Shown here: piece after piece, positions 9,134 to 17,921 of the stretch
Layout: the number at the start of each line of letters is the position of its first letter
How positions within the stretch are numbered: position 1 is the first letter of the stretch
Assembly: GCA_009693115.1 (NCBI GenBank)
Contig: SHXW01000017.1
Coordinates: 1 to 56,120 of the forward strand
DNA length: 56,120 bases
From: Dehalococcoidia bacterium
GTDB taxonomy: Bacteria > Chloroflexota > Dehalococcoidia > Lucifugimonadales > Lucifugimonadaceae
Reading direction: 5' to 3'
Position numbers and translations under genes: made by a program
The notes under the pieces: generated by a model
Database searches by the model: none
Told to the model about the DNA's origin: nothing
The model's input: the letters and a program-made list of their open reading frames with translations, nothing else

Positions 9134-9480
9134 CTCGAGCGGCGTCCCCGGATTAATGGCTGTAAACGTGCATCCATTTGTCTCATTCGGCCTGCATGCG
9201 CCCACGGGCTGGGCCTGGCGACGGCTTTCGTCTGCTGTGCGGGGGCCTGCCGCACCTGAGCGGTACGGGTGGCCAGAATATCATCGGCCTCGGCAAGAGC
9301 CAGAGCAGATGCGATCACGGCTACAACCTCTGCGTCAAAGTCGTACTCGTGCGCCTTCTCGGGCCTGTGCGTCGCCTCTGCTAGAGCGATCGCCACGCCA
9401 ATCGCAGCGACCGCGGCGGATGAAACGCCGTCATGGTCTGCCATGCGATGAGTGATGTTGTGTGGATGTATGCCTGTCAT
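9130..9480 (-). CDS. Small conserved protein coupled to the biotin carrier (OadG/delta-subunit-like)
   Basis: A protein of 104-116 residues whose TGA overlaps the ATG of the biotin carrier gene. It has two alanine/valine-rich helices (AAVAAIGVAIALAEA and VVAVIASALALAEA) and a C-terminal basic segment with SPWAHAGRMRQM. Small proteins with an alanine-rich helix and a W-x-x-A-G-R tail occur next to biotin carriers in sodium-pump decarboxylases and related carboxylases; the match here is by general pattern only. Start may be ATG 9480 (GGAG 11 bases upstream) or ATG 9444. It probably forms a subunit with the carrier. Confidence 0.55.
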   Translation of the reverse strand: MTGIHPHNITHRMADHDGVSSAAVAAIGVAIALAEATHRPEKAHEYDFDAEVVAVIASALALAEADDILATRTAQVRQAPAQQTKAVARPSPWAHAGRMRQMDARLQPLIRGRRSR

Positions 9481-9584
9481 ATGTTTGACGGCTCCGGTGA
9501 ACCAGAATGACCGGATGCCAACGGCGAATCATAGCATCGAGAAGCGTTGGCTCTGTAGAAGTCCACGGTATTCTGCATGTGCTT

Positions 9585-10688
9585 CTATACGCGCCGCACG
9601 CGGACAAGTGTTGCCTCGCGGCCGTCAATCCTCACAGCGACAGCGCCGCTTTCAACATCCCCGTCCCGAAGCCCGGTCCTGAGTCTGTATGTCTGCCCCT
9701 CGATCTTGAGCCGAAGCTCCCTCGCTTCTCCAGCCAGTTCAAGCGGTGTCTCGGTCAGCGCCTTGCGCCGGGTCGTCGCCGCCAGTTGCGCCTCTTTCAC
9801 CGTGGTTTGAACAAAACGCACTCTGGCTCCGGGCGCTGCCTGGGCAAGCAGCGGCCGGTCAATGCTTGCCGCGACGGCGATCTTCGCGTAGCCGCCCGTG
9901 GTCTGGCGGTCAGCCATCAGGATGATGGGCATTGCGTCGCCAGGCACCTGTATGGATCCCGCCACCACGGCGTCGGACACTATGTCGTGCCTGCCGCCGC
10001 GAGCCTCGATCAGCGGACCGTCGAGCCGCAGGCCCTGTCTATCGGACCGTTCGGTCACGGTATATGTCGAGCCGTAAAATGTCCTGACCCCGGCCTCATT
10101 GAACGAGTCTTCCTGCGGGCCGCGGACCACCCTGACAGTGAACTCATCCGCATGTACGGGTAGTAGAGAAGCCGGAACGCGCAACCCCGATGCGGCTTCC
10201 CCGTCCGGATCCGCCAGGCCCAGGGCCAGTTCGTCGCCTGCCTCCAGCGGACGGCCGCGCAGTCCGCCCAGTCTCGACCCCGCATGCGTGGAGCGTGATC
10301 CCAAAACCGGTTCTGTCGCTATTCCACCGGCCACACAGAGGTAGGCTCGGACTCCCTCAGACGCCATCCCGAACATGAGGCGCTCGCCTGGAAATGCGGT
10401 CAGAGACTGCCATGCGGGCACAGGTTTGCCGTCCAGAGTGGGGGCCAGGTCTCCCCCTGTTACAGCGAAGATTGCCTGATGGGAAAACTCGAACTCTGCA
10501 TTACCCAGCAGGACCTCGATCCCGGCCGCATCCACGTTGTTGCCGGCAAGCCTGTTACCCAGCAGCAACGCCTCGGTGTCCATTGCCCCGCTAATTGAAA
10601 CTCCAAACCTCTGGAAACCGGGCCTGCCCATATCTTGAATGAGGCTGCGAGCGCCGGGCGATAAGACCTTGAGAACAGCCTCCGTCAC
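9585..10688 (-). CDS. pxpC: 5-oxoprolinase subunit C (biotin-dependent carboxyltransferase-like)
   Basis: A 367-residue KipA/PxpC protein with the family opening VLSPGARSLIQDMGRPGFQRFGVSISGAMD and the cyclophilin-like fold region containing FAVTGGDLAPTL, GSRSTH and DRQGLRLDG. Together with PxpA and PxpB it cleaves 5-oxoproline to glutamate with ATP. The start is GTG, preceded by AAGGAAGG and overlapping the pxpB stop as GTGA, so the two are translationally coupled. About 105 bases separate it from the next gene (the coupled small protein and biotin carrier). Related domains occur in urea amidolyase, so a carboxylation-type activity with the nearby biotin carrier is an alternative. Confidence 0.9.
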   Translation of the reverse strand: MTEAVLKVLSPGARSLIQDMGRPGFQRFGVSISGAMDTEALLLGNRLAGNNVDAAGIEVLLGNAEFEFSHQAIFAVTGGDLAPTLDGKPVPAWQSLTAFPGERLMFGMASEGVRAYLCVAGGIATEPVLGSRSTHAGSRLGGLRGRPLEAGDELALGLADPDGEAASGLRVPASLLPVHADEFTVRVVRGPQEDSFNEAGVRTFYGSTYTVTERSDRQGLRLDGPLIEARGGRHDIVSDAVVAGSIQVPGDAMPIILMADRQTTGGYAKIAVAASIDRPLLAQAAPGARVRFVQTTVKEAQLAATTRRKALTETPLELAGEARELRLKIEGQTYRLRTGLRDGDVESGAVAVRIDGREATLVRVRRV

Positions 10689-11398
10689 GGCGCGCCTTCC
10701 TTGACCCGCGGCTGGTACGCGCCAGTATCCACTGCAGTGGCGATGTCCTGAAAACCAGCCTTGTCCACCGGAATGAATTGTATGAACTGCCCGGGCCGGG
10801 CCAGAGCAGGCGGCTCCGCCAGTGGGTTGAAGAGACGGACAGGCGTACGCCCGATCAACTGCCAGCCGCCAGGGCTGTCGTTGGGGTACACGCCGGTCTG
10901 CGTCTCGGCTATGCCCACCGAGCCGGCGGGTACCAGTGTGCGGGGCGTCTTCATGCGGGGGCAGGCAATGCGCGGATCCATACCGCCTAAATAAGGGAAT
11001 CCCGGCGAGAACCCGAGCATGTAGACGCGATACGGCTGGTGACTGTGGATGCGTATCACCTCGTCCATTGGCAGTTTCGCGTGCTTTGCCACAAGCTCCA
11101 AGTCGGGGCCAAACTCTCCGCCATAGAGGACCGGGATTTCCAGGATGATGCGCGACTGCGCGCCGGGCTTCCCGTAGTCGTGGTTCGATGTCGCCAGCCG
11201 CAAGAGACGATCTGCCAGATCCTCATATCCAATGGCCGAGGCGTCGTATTGGACAAGCAGTGACCGATACGAGGGGACGAACTCTGTGATGCCGGCGATG
11301 GCGGCATGCTCGACCTCATCCGTGAAGGCAAAAACTCGGCGGTTGACGGCGTCGTCAATTGAATCGCCGAACTCGACGGTGATCGCGCTGTCACCCAC
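10685..11398 (-). CDS. pxpB: 5-oxoprolinase subunit B (KipI family)
   Basis: A KipI/PxpB protein of at least 237 residues. Characteristic segments are GDSAITVEFGDSID, IHSHQPYRVYMLGFSPGFPYLGGMD and the C-terminal GSVGIAETQTGVYPNDSPGGW and FIQFIPVD. It pairs with PxpC to form the ATP-using part of 5-oxoprolinase. The first standard start in frame is GTG 11398, but typical family sequence (TYPRILP before VGDSA) continues upstream in the same frame, where only a CTG (11432-11434) could start before a stop at 11462-11464. The true start is therefore unresolved, and no ribosome binding site is visible. A 280-base gap without a credible gene separates it from pxpA. Confidence 0.88.
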   Translation of the reverse strand: MGDSAITVEFGDSIDDAVNRRVFAFTDEVEHAAIAGITEFVPSYRSLLVQYDASAIGYEDLADRLLRLATSNHDYGKPGAQSRIILEIPVLYGGEFGPDLELVAKHAKLPMDEVIRIHSHQPYRVYMLGFSPGFPYLGGMDPRIACPRMKTPRTLVPAGSVGIAETQTGVYPNDSPGGWQLIGRTPVRLFNPLAEPPALARPGQFIQFIPVDKAGFQDIATAVDTGAYQPRVKEGAP

Positions 11399-11680
11399 GG
11401 GGAGGATCCGGGGATATGTGAGGCGGGTGGTCAGGGGAGTGGGCTTGTGGTGATCAGGCGGTTACGCTGGCCGCTACGGGAATTGGAGTCACTTTTGTGT
11501 CAGTGTGGAGCGTAGCGTAACCGCGGTGAGAAATCTCGCTCGGCGAAGATGAAATCGTCAGGAGCGTCTTGTGGTCACGAGGGTGGCGAGTCCGACGGCG
11601 CATGGTTGCAACCGTCTCAACCACGCCGGACTTCATTTCGGTTTCAACAGATGCGCCTCAGAATGCCCGGCCGCAGAGTG

Positions 11681-12460
11681 TTAAACGACCTGTGATAGCG
11701 GTTTGATCTTGACGCCCGCGGACTCCAGCTCGCGGCGCACAGTCTCGGCCAGCCTCACTGCGCCCGGAGTGTCCCCGTGCAGGCAAATCGTGTCTGCGCT
11801 GAAGTCAATCTCCGAGCCGTCCGCAGCCGTCACCCGCCCCTCAGTCGCGAGTTTGAGCGAACGCCTGACTACGGACTCTTCGTCGTGGATCACCGCTCCC
11901 GGCTGCGATCGCGGAACAAGTTGTCCCTGCGGAGTGACTGCCCGGTCAGCGTAGCACTCTCGCGCCACTCGCACCCCGGCGTCCCGTGCTATCTGCTCCC
12001 AGAGCGACCCCGCAAGCACAACGTGGATCAGGTCCGGGTCATATTCGCGGACGGCCTGTACGATGGCCGTCGCCTGCTCTCTGTCTTTGACCGCCTTGTT
12101 GTACATGGCCCCGTGCGGTTTTACGTGCTGAAGCCTGTGGCCCTGTGTGAACGCTGCTAGAGCGCCGATCTGGTACTTGACCGTGCTGCGGATTTCATCT
12201 GCGGTGAGTGACATGTCACGCCTGCCGAAACCCTGTAGGTCTGGGTAGGCAGGGTGCGCGCCTATCGCGGCGCCTGCAGCCTCTGCCGTCTTCACCGTCT
12301 GAGCCATCCAGCCGGGGTCGCCGGCATGGAACCCGCAGGCGACGTTTACAGATGTGACGAAATGCACGATCTGCTCGTCGAGGCCCATCTTGTATGCCCC
12401 GAAGGACTCGCCCATGTCGCAATTGAAATCGATAACGCCTGACGGCGATCTGGATGCCAT
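11681..12460 (-). CDS. pxpA: 5-oxoprolinase subunit A (LamB/YcsF family)
   Basis: A 259-residue LamB/YcsF protein. The N-terminus IDFNCDMGESFGAYKMG, ACGFHAGDP, GAHPAYPDLQGFGRR and HVKPHGAMYNK are all family hallmarks; the conserved Asp and His residues form the (beta/alpha)7 active site. PxpA with PxpBC converts 5-oxoproline, an unavoidable by-product of glutamine and glutamyl chemistry, back to glutamate. The ATG at 12460 follows GGAG at five bases. It is the first gene of the minus-strand pxp cluster. Confidence 0.92.
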   Translation of the reverse strand: MASRSPSGVIDFNCDMGESFGAYKMGLDEQIVHFVTSVNVACGFHAGDPGWMAQTVKTAEAAGAAIGAHPAYPDLQGFGRRDMSLTADEIRSTVKYQIGALAAFTQGHRLQHVKPHGAMYNKAVKDREQATAIVQAVREYDPDLIHVVLAGSLWEQIARDAGVRVARECYADRAVTPQGQLVPRSQPGAVIHDEESVVRRSLKLATEGRVTAADGSEIDFSADTICLHGDTPGAVRLAETVRRELESAGVKIKPLSQVV

Positions 12461-12712
12461 GCCGACTCCATCTGCAACCCCAGCGAGTACCTCGGGTTCC
12501 CCTCTCCCAGCGGAATGGGTGCCCGGCGAAACTGGGTGTCAGGGTGAGAGAGAAGTTCGAAGGCGGAACTGTTGCGCGGGGTGCCACAAACCCCGCACAC
12601 ATGCCTTGGTTGCGAACCGGAGACTAGCACAGGCCGACCCCGGAGACAGTGGTTTGGGCCGCTTACCGCAACGGAGTACGTTCACAGGCACAGGTGGCGT
12701 GATGCCGAACCG

Positions 12713-13027
12713 TTACGCGCCGCACTTTACTGCAACGTCCTTTTCGGCGAGTTTCAGCAGGTTGTCGAACGGGTAGATGCCAGTCGAATGTCCGTCGCTC
12801 CACAGGAACTGCACCGCGTACCTGCCCACGATGAGGAAATCCGCTGCCACGATATCCTCTGGCACTGACGCTGCCACAAGCACCCTCCGGCCTGTCATCT
12901 CCTCCACGCACGCAGCACAACCGCACTGGAGGCGAAGGTATCGGTATGGGTAGAGGCAGATGCGTCCCTCCGGCCACAAAATGGCGACGCCTTCTGCTTC
13001 AAGCTTGAACTGAGGCATCGATGCCAT
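12713..13027 (-). CDS. DUF971 domain protein
   Basis: A 104-residue protein covering one DUF971 domain (also the N-terminal domain of gamma-butyrobetaine hydroxylase). Hallmarks are YRYLRLQCGCAACVEEMTG with a CxxC-like cysteine group and the closing WSDGHSTGIYPFDNL. Stand-alone DUF971 proteins and fusions to the Mrp/ApbC Fe-S carrier point to metal or Fe-S handling. The ATG at 13027 is used because AGGAAGG lies eight bases upstream; a TTG six bases earlier is also in frame. It is separated from pxpA by 250 bases that contain a degenerate palindromic repeat (about 12490-12555), and is transcribed away from the Gfo/Idh-like gene. Confidence 0.85.
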   Translation of the reverse strand: MASMPQFKLEAEGVAILWPEGRICLYPYRYLRLQCGCAACVEEMTGRRVLVAASVPEDIVAADFLIVGRYAVQFLWSDGHSTGIYPFDNLLKLAEKDVAVKCGA

Positions 13028-13267
13028 TCTCAACCCTTCCTGGACAACCCGCCCGGCCTTATGGCCGTACCAACGCGTGACACCCAGCAGTGGCTCGGTT
13101 AACCTTCCCGAATACGACCCCGACCACTTCGTGTTCCACTACAGAGGGCAACGCCCCGACTACCAGTGGCATTGGTTTGGGGGACCGACACGTCAATCCT
13201 GACAAGATTATCGCTGACCGCCCCGTCCAGCGGGGCCTTCAGGTTCATCAACAAGGAGGACAGCGCG

Positions 13268-14335
13268 ATGGCTGACGAAATCAGGGTAGGCCTCATTGGC
13301 GCGGGAGCCAACACCAAACAGCGGCACATCCCCGGCTTGGAAACCCAGAAGGGCGTCGAAATTGTCGCAGTCGCCAACCGCACCCGCGAGTCAGGCGAAA
13401 AGGTGGCCAAGGAGTTTGAGATCCCCAAGGTCTACGACTCTTGGTTGGAGATCATCGACGATGATGACATAGAGGCCGTGTGCATCGGCACATGGCCCTA
13501 TATGCACGCGCCCATGGCCATAGCAGCCCTCGAAGCCGGCAAGCACGTTCTCGTAGAGGCGCGCATGGCAATGAACTCTGAAGAGGCTAGAGATATGCTG
13601 GCCGTTTCAAAGGCCAACCCGGACCTCGTCGCCCAGATCGTGCCCGCGCCCCACACGCTCTCCGTTGACCGGACGGTCATGGAGATGATCACATCCGGCT
13701 ACATCGGAGATATGGTCAACATGCGCGTCTCAGTGGGGGCAACCAGTTCGTTTCCGGGGTGGGACTCCCCTCTGCACTGGCGCCACGATCGCGACATGTC
13801 AGGCAACAACATCATGCACATGGGCATCTGGTACGAGGCCCTTATGCGCTGGGTCGGTCCAGCCACCACCGTTCAGACGCTGGCACAGACTATCGTGACC
13901 CACCGCAAGGACGAATCGGGCCGCAGGCGCGCCATCACCATCCCGGACCAGGTAGACATCCTCTGCCGGATGGCCGTTGGCGGCACTATGAACATGTCCG
14001 TCACAACAGTGTCCGGCTTCGCCCCGGCCCTGGACGTTTGGATTTACGGCACCGAAGGCACTCTCAGGCTGGAGCAGATGGAAGGCGTGATAGACGGGGG
14101 CCTGCCCATCCTGCGATTGACCGCGGGCAAGCGCGGCGAAAAGGGGATGAAAGAGGTTCCCATTCCTGCCGAAAAGCGTGGCAAGTGGAGAGTGGAGGAA
14201 GAGTTCGTGGCCGCCATCAATGGTGAAGAACTGGTGACGCATACGAACTTCTTCGACGGCGTGAAGTACATGGAGTGGACTGACGCCGTGAGTGATGCCC
14301 TTCAGTCTGGCGCGACCGTGCACCTGCCACTTTAG
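13268..14335 (+). CDS. Gfo/Idh/MocA family oxidoreductase-like protein
   Basis: A 355-residue protein with an N-terminal Rossmann domain (VGLIGAGANTKQRHIPG) and the C-terminal alpha/beta domain of the Gfo/Idh/MocA family (for example the MSGNNIMHMGIWYEALM helix). Members oxidise or reduce sugars, inositols and similar polyols with NAD(P). The start ATG follows AAGGAGG at eight bases and is secure. The usual catalytic EKP motif after GKHVL is changed to EAR (residues 97-99), so the conserved active-site lysine is absent. It may have another activity or be a scaffold. It stands alone on the plus strand between minus-strand genes. Confidence 0.85.
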   Translation: MADEIRVGLIGAGANTKQRHIPGLETQKGVEIVAVANRTRESGEKVAKEFEIPKVYDSWLEIIDDDDIEAVCIGTWPYMHAPMAIAALEAGKHVLVEARMAMNSEEARDMLAVSKANPDLVAQIVPAPHTLSVDRTVMEMITSGYIGDMVNMRVSVGATSSFPGWDSPLHWRHDRDMSGNNIMHMGIWYEALMRWVGPATTVQTLAQTIVTHRKDESGRRRAITIPDQVDILCRMAVGGTMNMSVTTVSGFAPALDVWIYGTEGTLRLEQMEGVIDGGLPILRLTAGKRGEKGMKEVPIPAEKRGKWRVEEEFVAAINGEELVTHTNFFDGVKYMEWTDAVSDALQSGATVHLPL

Positions 14336-14637
14336 AGCCGTTACGAAATCTGCTGTCCCATTGGGAGCCGTGTGCACGCCAGATAGCGGGCGCAGGCAGG
14401 TTTAGGAACACGGCCTCTGACAGCACCCATTCAATCTCTCGCGTTCGCATTTCTGGAATGAAGACTGGTCAGGAGCAAAGTCTGGCCGGTCTTGTGCCTC
14501 GCCTGTGCCAACGGGCGTGCTGATGGCTCGGGCGCTTCCCGCAGGATCAGCGTGCGCGTCCCAACTGAACAGCAGGGAGATGCCGCCAGAGCCGCCAACG
14601 CTTTATGGCCGCTCGATTCTGGGGACAATAAATAATC
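14336..14637. other. Non-coding gap between convergent genes
   Basis: Holds no credible gene: a minus-strand open frame (14431-14649) begins inside the secG terminator hairpin and has no family resemblance. No tRNA cloverleaf was recognised. Confidence 0.5.
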
Positions 14638-14660
14638 AGGGGCGCACAATGTGCGCCCCT
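14638..14660 (-). terminator. Hairpin terminator downstream of secG
   Basis: Perfect 10-bp inverted repeat AGGGGCGCAC-AAT-GTGCGCCCCT, 27 bases after the secG stop. On the minus strand it is followed by GATTATTTATTG, an A/T-rich but not pure U tract. It probably ends the gatB-yvcK-secG transcript. Confidence 0.75.
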
Positions 14661-14686
14661 GTCAGTGTTGACGTTGATTCGACAGT

Positions 14687-14920
14687 TCAGCCGATCAGGC
14701 TAGATACGGAGATCGCCGCCAGCACGATGAACACCACCGTGAGCCCAATCGTTGTCCGGAACAGAAGCTTCTCTACGCCTCGGCGGGACCGGAACGTGCT
14801 TTCTGCCTGGCCAAAGAGCGTCGTGCCGGAACCGCGAGTTTGCATCAGAACCACCGTGATCAAGAGCACGGCGATCACAATCTCGGTTATTTGAATGACT
14901 GTAGGACTCATGTCTTTCAT
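14687..14920 (-). CDS. secG: Protein translocase subunit SecG
   Basis: A 77-residue membrane protein with two hydrophobic helices (about residues 9-26 and 57-75) joined by a polar loop with the SecG signature LMQTRGSGTTLFGQAESTFRSRRG. It belongs to the SecYEG channel and assists SecA-driven export; secA is also in this window. Either ATG 14920 or ATG 14911 could start it. It lies 104 bases downstream of yvcK on the same strand and ends before a strong hairpin. Confidence 0.92.
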   Translation of the reverse strand: MKDMSPTVIQITEIVIAVLLITVVLMQTRGSGTTLFGQAESTFRSRRGVEKLLFRTTIGLTVVFIVLAAISVSSLIG

Positions 14921-15024
14921 TTACCGTCTTTCAACTAGCGGCTGTTCGCGGCGTCCACGTTACAGGTGTTTCATGGCCATGTTCTTGTATGGGGGCGAGG
15001 GGGAACGTGTTCGGAGTGAGGTGG

Positions 15025-16434
15025 TCATGCCTTGATACCGTCCACGCCGCGCCTGACCTGCGCACCCTCCCCATGGTAAATGCCCAGGAGCGCAGTGGCC
15101 AGCTTGGAAGGGTCGTGGTGGCCGCGAAATTCTTCGTTCATCAGATCCATATGCACCAGTTTCACCCCCGGAAAGTCATACTCCCCGAGTGTGACCAGTA
15201 GGCTCTTCGGGAACTTTGGCCCAAGGAGGGAAGTGGTGCTGTTCGCCAGCACATAGTCGAGCTTCAGTCCGGGGCAGTGCTTGCGTATTGCCCGGACGTG
15301 GTCCGCCACCGTATAGCGGTGAGTTTCGCCGGGCTGGGTGGCGATATTACAAACGTAAACTACAGGTGCCTTTGACTGGTTGATCGCCAATGTGATGCCC
15401 GGCACGAGAAGGTTGGGCATTATGCTCGTGTACAGGCTGCCCGGCCCGATGGTGATCATCTGCGCGTCGTGGATCGCGCTCATGGCAGGCTGATACCCAT
15501 CTGGTGCGGGCGAGGACAGGCTCAGCCTCTCCACGCGGCTGTCCGAACGCGGGATGTTGGACTCCCCGCGCACCACTGTCCCGTCTTCAAGCTCCGCGAT
15601 CAACTCCATATCGGCAAGGGTTGATGGCACTATCGTCCCGGTGACCTTAAGAAGGCGGCTCATCTCGCTCACAGCCTTTTCAAAGCTGCCTGTCATGTCA
15701 GACATGGCGGCGATGAACAGGTTGCCAAAGTTGTGGCCTTTCAGGCTGCCTTGCTTGAAGCGGTACTGGAAAAGCTCCTTCATCGTTGGCTCGGCCTCTG
15801 CCAGCGCCACGATGCAGTTGCGTATGTCACCCGGCGGCAGCACGCCCATCTCTTCGCGCAACTTGCCTGAGCTGCCTCCATCGTCCGTTACGGTCACAAT
15901 GCCGGTGATGTTCGATGAGAGTTCTTTGACACCGCGGAGCATGGTCGATAGGCCCGTGCCGCCCCCTATGGCTACGATGCGCGGGCCGCGCGCTTGCCGC
16001 TGTTGCCTGAGAACCGTTTCTTTGAGCGACTCGTCCGGGCGCGCACTCGCCGCTGCGGCACCCAGCCTCTGCGCGAGTCGCGTCGATGCGACAGCGATCA
16101 CGGCCGCCCCGGCGGCAAAGAGCGGAGCGGTTTCCCACCATCCGGGCAGGGGGTCGGGAAGTCTCACGAAGTTCAGTCCCCGGACGATGTACGTGATACC
16201 CAACGCGACGAATGCTCCGCCCAATGAGGCGAAGGCGAGCCACCTTCGCAGCCCGCTCCCCGGCGGAGCAAAGAGCAGTTCCATTACGTTTAGGATGGGG
16301 CGCAGCCGGACCGGGCTGTTGAGGGAACGTAACCGCCAGGTGGTGGGCGGCCCGTTCTGCTGCTCGTCTCCCTTCGGGCCCGGAGGAGACTGGAGCGCTG
16401 AATTGTCTTGAAATTCGCCTCTCAACTGGCTCAC
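15025..16434 (-). CDS. yvcK: YvcK/gluconeogenesis factor (CofD-like) with N-terminal membrane helices
   Basis: A 469-residue protein. The C-terminal 320 residues form a YvcK/CofD domain with the glycine-rich IGGGTGLSTMLRG (residues 156-168), VTVTDDGGSSGKLREE, LPPGDIRNC and MITIGPGSLYTSI. In Firmicutes and Actinobacteria this protein binds UDP-sugars and controls carbon flow into peptidoglycan. Two hydrophobic helices (about residues 65-85 and 100-118) precede the domain, so the protein is probably membrane anchored. The GTG start overlaps the gatB stop as GTGA. The first 50 residues are low-complexity and may be repeat-derived; an internal ATG at 16284 is a possible alternative start. Confidence 0.88.
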   Translation of the reverse strand: MSQLRGEFQDNSALQSPPGPKGDEQQNGPPTTWRLRSLNSPVRLRPILNVMELLFAPPGSGLRRWLAFASLGGAFVALGITYIVRGLNFVRLPDPLPGWWETAPLFAAGAAVIAVASTRLAQRLGAAAASARPDESLKETVLRQQRQARGPRIVAIGGGTGLSTMLRGVKELSSNITGIVTVTDDGGSSGKLREEMGVLPPGDIRNCIVALAEAEPTMKELFQYRFKQGSLKGHNFGNLFIAAMSDMTGSFEKAVSEMSRLLKVTGTIVPSTLADMELIAELEDGTVVRGESNIPRSDSRVERLSLSSPAPDGYQPAMSAIHDAQMITIGPGSLYTSIMPNLLVPGITLAINQSKAPVVYVCNIATQPGETHRYTVADHVRAIRKHCPGLKLDYVLANSTTSLLGPKFPKSLLVTLGEYDFPGVKLVHMDLMNEEFRGHHDPSKLATALLGIYHGEGAQVRRGVDGIKA

Positions 16435-17921
16435 CGAGACGCTTTCAGGACTTCCAGCCGCTCACGCAAAAGCCTCATCGTGATCTCTGGATCCGCCTGC
16501 CCGCGGGAGGCCTTCATCACCTGTCCCATAAGGAATCGCAGGGCGGTCTCCTTGCCTGCCACATAGTCGGCCACCGCCACCTTATTGGCGGAGACTACCT
16601 GCTCCACGACCAGCCCGAGCGAGTTTGTATCCGCCACCTTGGTCAGGCCCTTTGCGTCAATGATCACTTCAGGATCCTGCCCGGTCCGGTACATCTCCTG
16701 AAAGACGGCCTTTGCTGTGGCGTTGTTCAGATCCCGCCTCCTGAACGTTTCAACGAGAGATGCCATCTGCGCTGGCTTAACCCTGACGGACGAAATATCT
16801 TGCTGCGCTTCATTCAGCAGCCGCGACATTTCGCCCGTGAGCCAGTTCGATGTCTCCTTGGCGAAGGCCCTGCGGTCGTCCAAAGATGTGCCTGACGCTG
16901 CCGCTCCCACGGCCTCGAAATAGTCCGACATCGCCCTTGAAGAGGTCAGGAGAGCAGAGTCGTACTCGGAAAGCCCGTACTGATACTGGAACCTGGCCTT
17001 CTTAGCCGCAGGGAGTTCTGGAAGTTTCGAGCGCACCTGCTGGACCATGTCGCTAGTGATCTTCAACGGCGGGATGTCAGGCTCGGGGAAATAGCGGTAA
17101 TCGTGCGCCTCCTCTTTTGACCTCTGGGGCACTGTCGCGCCCTGGCCGTCATCCCAACCACGCGTTTCTTGAACAATGCGCCCGCCGTCCCTGATGACCT
17201 TGATCTGGCGGGCGACCTCGTAATCGATGGCGCGTGTGACAGCCTTCACGCGATTCATGTTCTTGACTTCCACCTTTGAGCCGAGCTTGGATTCACCTCT
17301 TGGCCGCACGCTCACGTTGGCGTCACAGCGGAAGGATCCCTCCTCCATGTTCGCCGTGCCAACGCCCAGATAACGGATGATGGATTGCACGGTCTCTATG
17401 TACTGCTCCGCCTGCGCGGCAGAGCGAATGTCAGGTTCACTCACGACCTCCATGAGCGGGGTACCGGCCCGGTTCACGTCCATGAGCGTATGACCTGGGC
17501 CACCGTCAGGCCCGGCGATGTGGATGAGTCGAGCGACGTCCTCTTCCATGTGCACGCGGTTGATTCTCACGCGCACCGGCTCCCCGTTCTCATCCTGCAG
17601 GTCCAGCCAGCCCGTGATGCAGATGGGCGAGTCAAACTGCGAGATTTGATAACCCTTCATCAAATCGGGGTACGGGTAGTTTTTGCGGTCGAACTTCGTG
17701 GCGCTGGCGACCTGGCAGTTCAGCGCGAGGCCGATCATCATGGCGTCTTCGACAGCCTGTCTGTTCACGACGGGTAGTGTGCCGGGCAGTGCCATGCAGA
17801 CAGGGCAGACGTGCGTGTTCGGCTCCGCCGACTGGTAATCCGCCGCGCAACCGCAGAACATCTTGCTCTTCGTGCTCAGCTGCACGTGAATTTCCAGGCC
17901 GATGACTGGCTCGTATTCCAA
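16431..17921 (-). CDS. gatB: Aspartyl/glutamyl-tRNA amidotransferase subunit B
   Basis: A 496-residue GatB, normal length. The N-terminus YEPVIGLEIHVQLSTKSKMFCGC, the zinc-type cysteines (CGC and CPVC), KNYPYPDLMKGYQISQ, RCDANVSVRP and HDYRYFPEPDIPPL are all diagnostic. GatB activates misacylated Glu-tRNA(Gln) or Asp-tRNA(Asn) for amidation by GatA. gatA and gatC are not in the window. The start is TTG 17921 with GGAG nine bases upstream. Its stop overlaps the yvcK start. Confidence 0.95.
   Translation of the reverse strand: MEYEPVIGLEIHVQLSTKSKMFCGCAADYQSAEPNTHVCPVCMALPGTLPVVNRQAVEDAMMIGLALNCQVASATKFDRKNYPYPDLMKGYQISQFDSPICITGWLDLQDENGEPVRVRINRVHMEEDVARLIHIAGPDGGPGHTLMDVNRAGTPLMEVVSEPDIRSAAQAEQYIETVQSIIRYLGVGTANMEEGSFRCDANVSVRPRGESKLGSKVEVKNMNRVKAVTRAIDYEVARQIKVIRDGGRIVQETRGWDDGQGATVPQRSKEEAHDYRYFPEPDIPPLKITSDMVQQVRSKLPELPAAKKARFQYQYGLSEYDSALLTSSRAMSDYFEAVGAAASGTSLDDRRAFAKETSNWLTGEMSRLLNEAQQDISSVRVKPAQMASLVETFRRRDLNNATAKAVFQEMYRTGQDPEVIIDAKGLTKVADTNSLGLVVEQVVSANKVAVADYVAGKETALRFLMGQVMKASRGQADPEITMRLLRERLEVLKASR

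Noticed and set aside
11454-11636. 60-residue minus-strand frame between pxpA and pxpB
   Set aside because: No homology and typical random composition, despite correct strand.
14431-14649. 72-residue minus-strand frame after secG
   Set aside because: Its start lies inside the terminator hairpin and it has no recognisable features.
15554-16411. 285-residue plus-strand open frame
   Set aside because: Antisense to yvcK; Ser/Arg/Pro-rich composition of a shadow frame.
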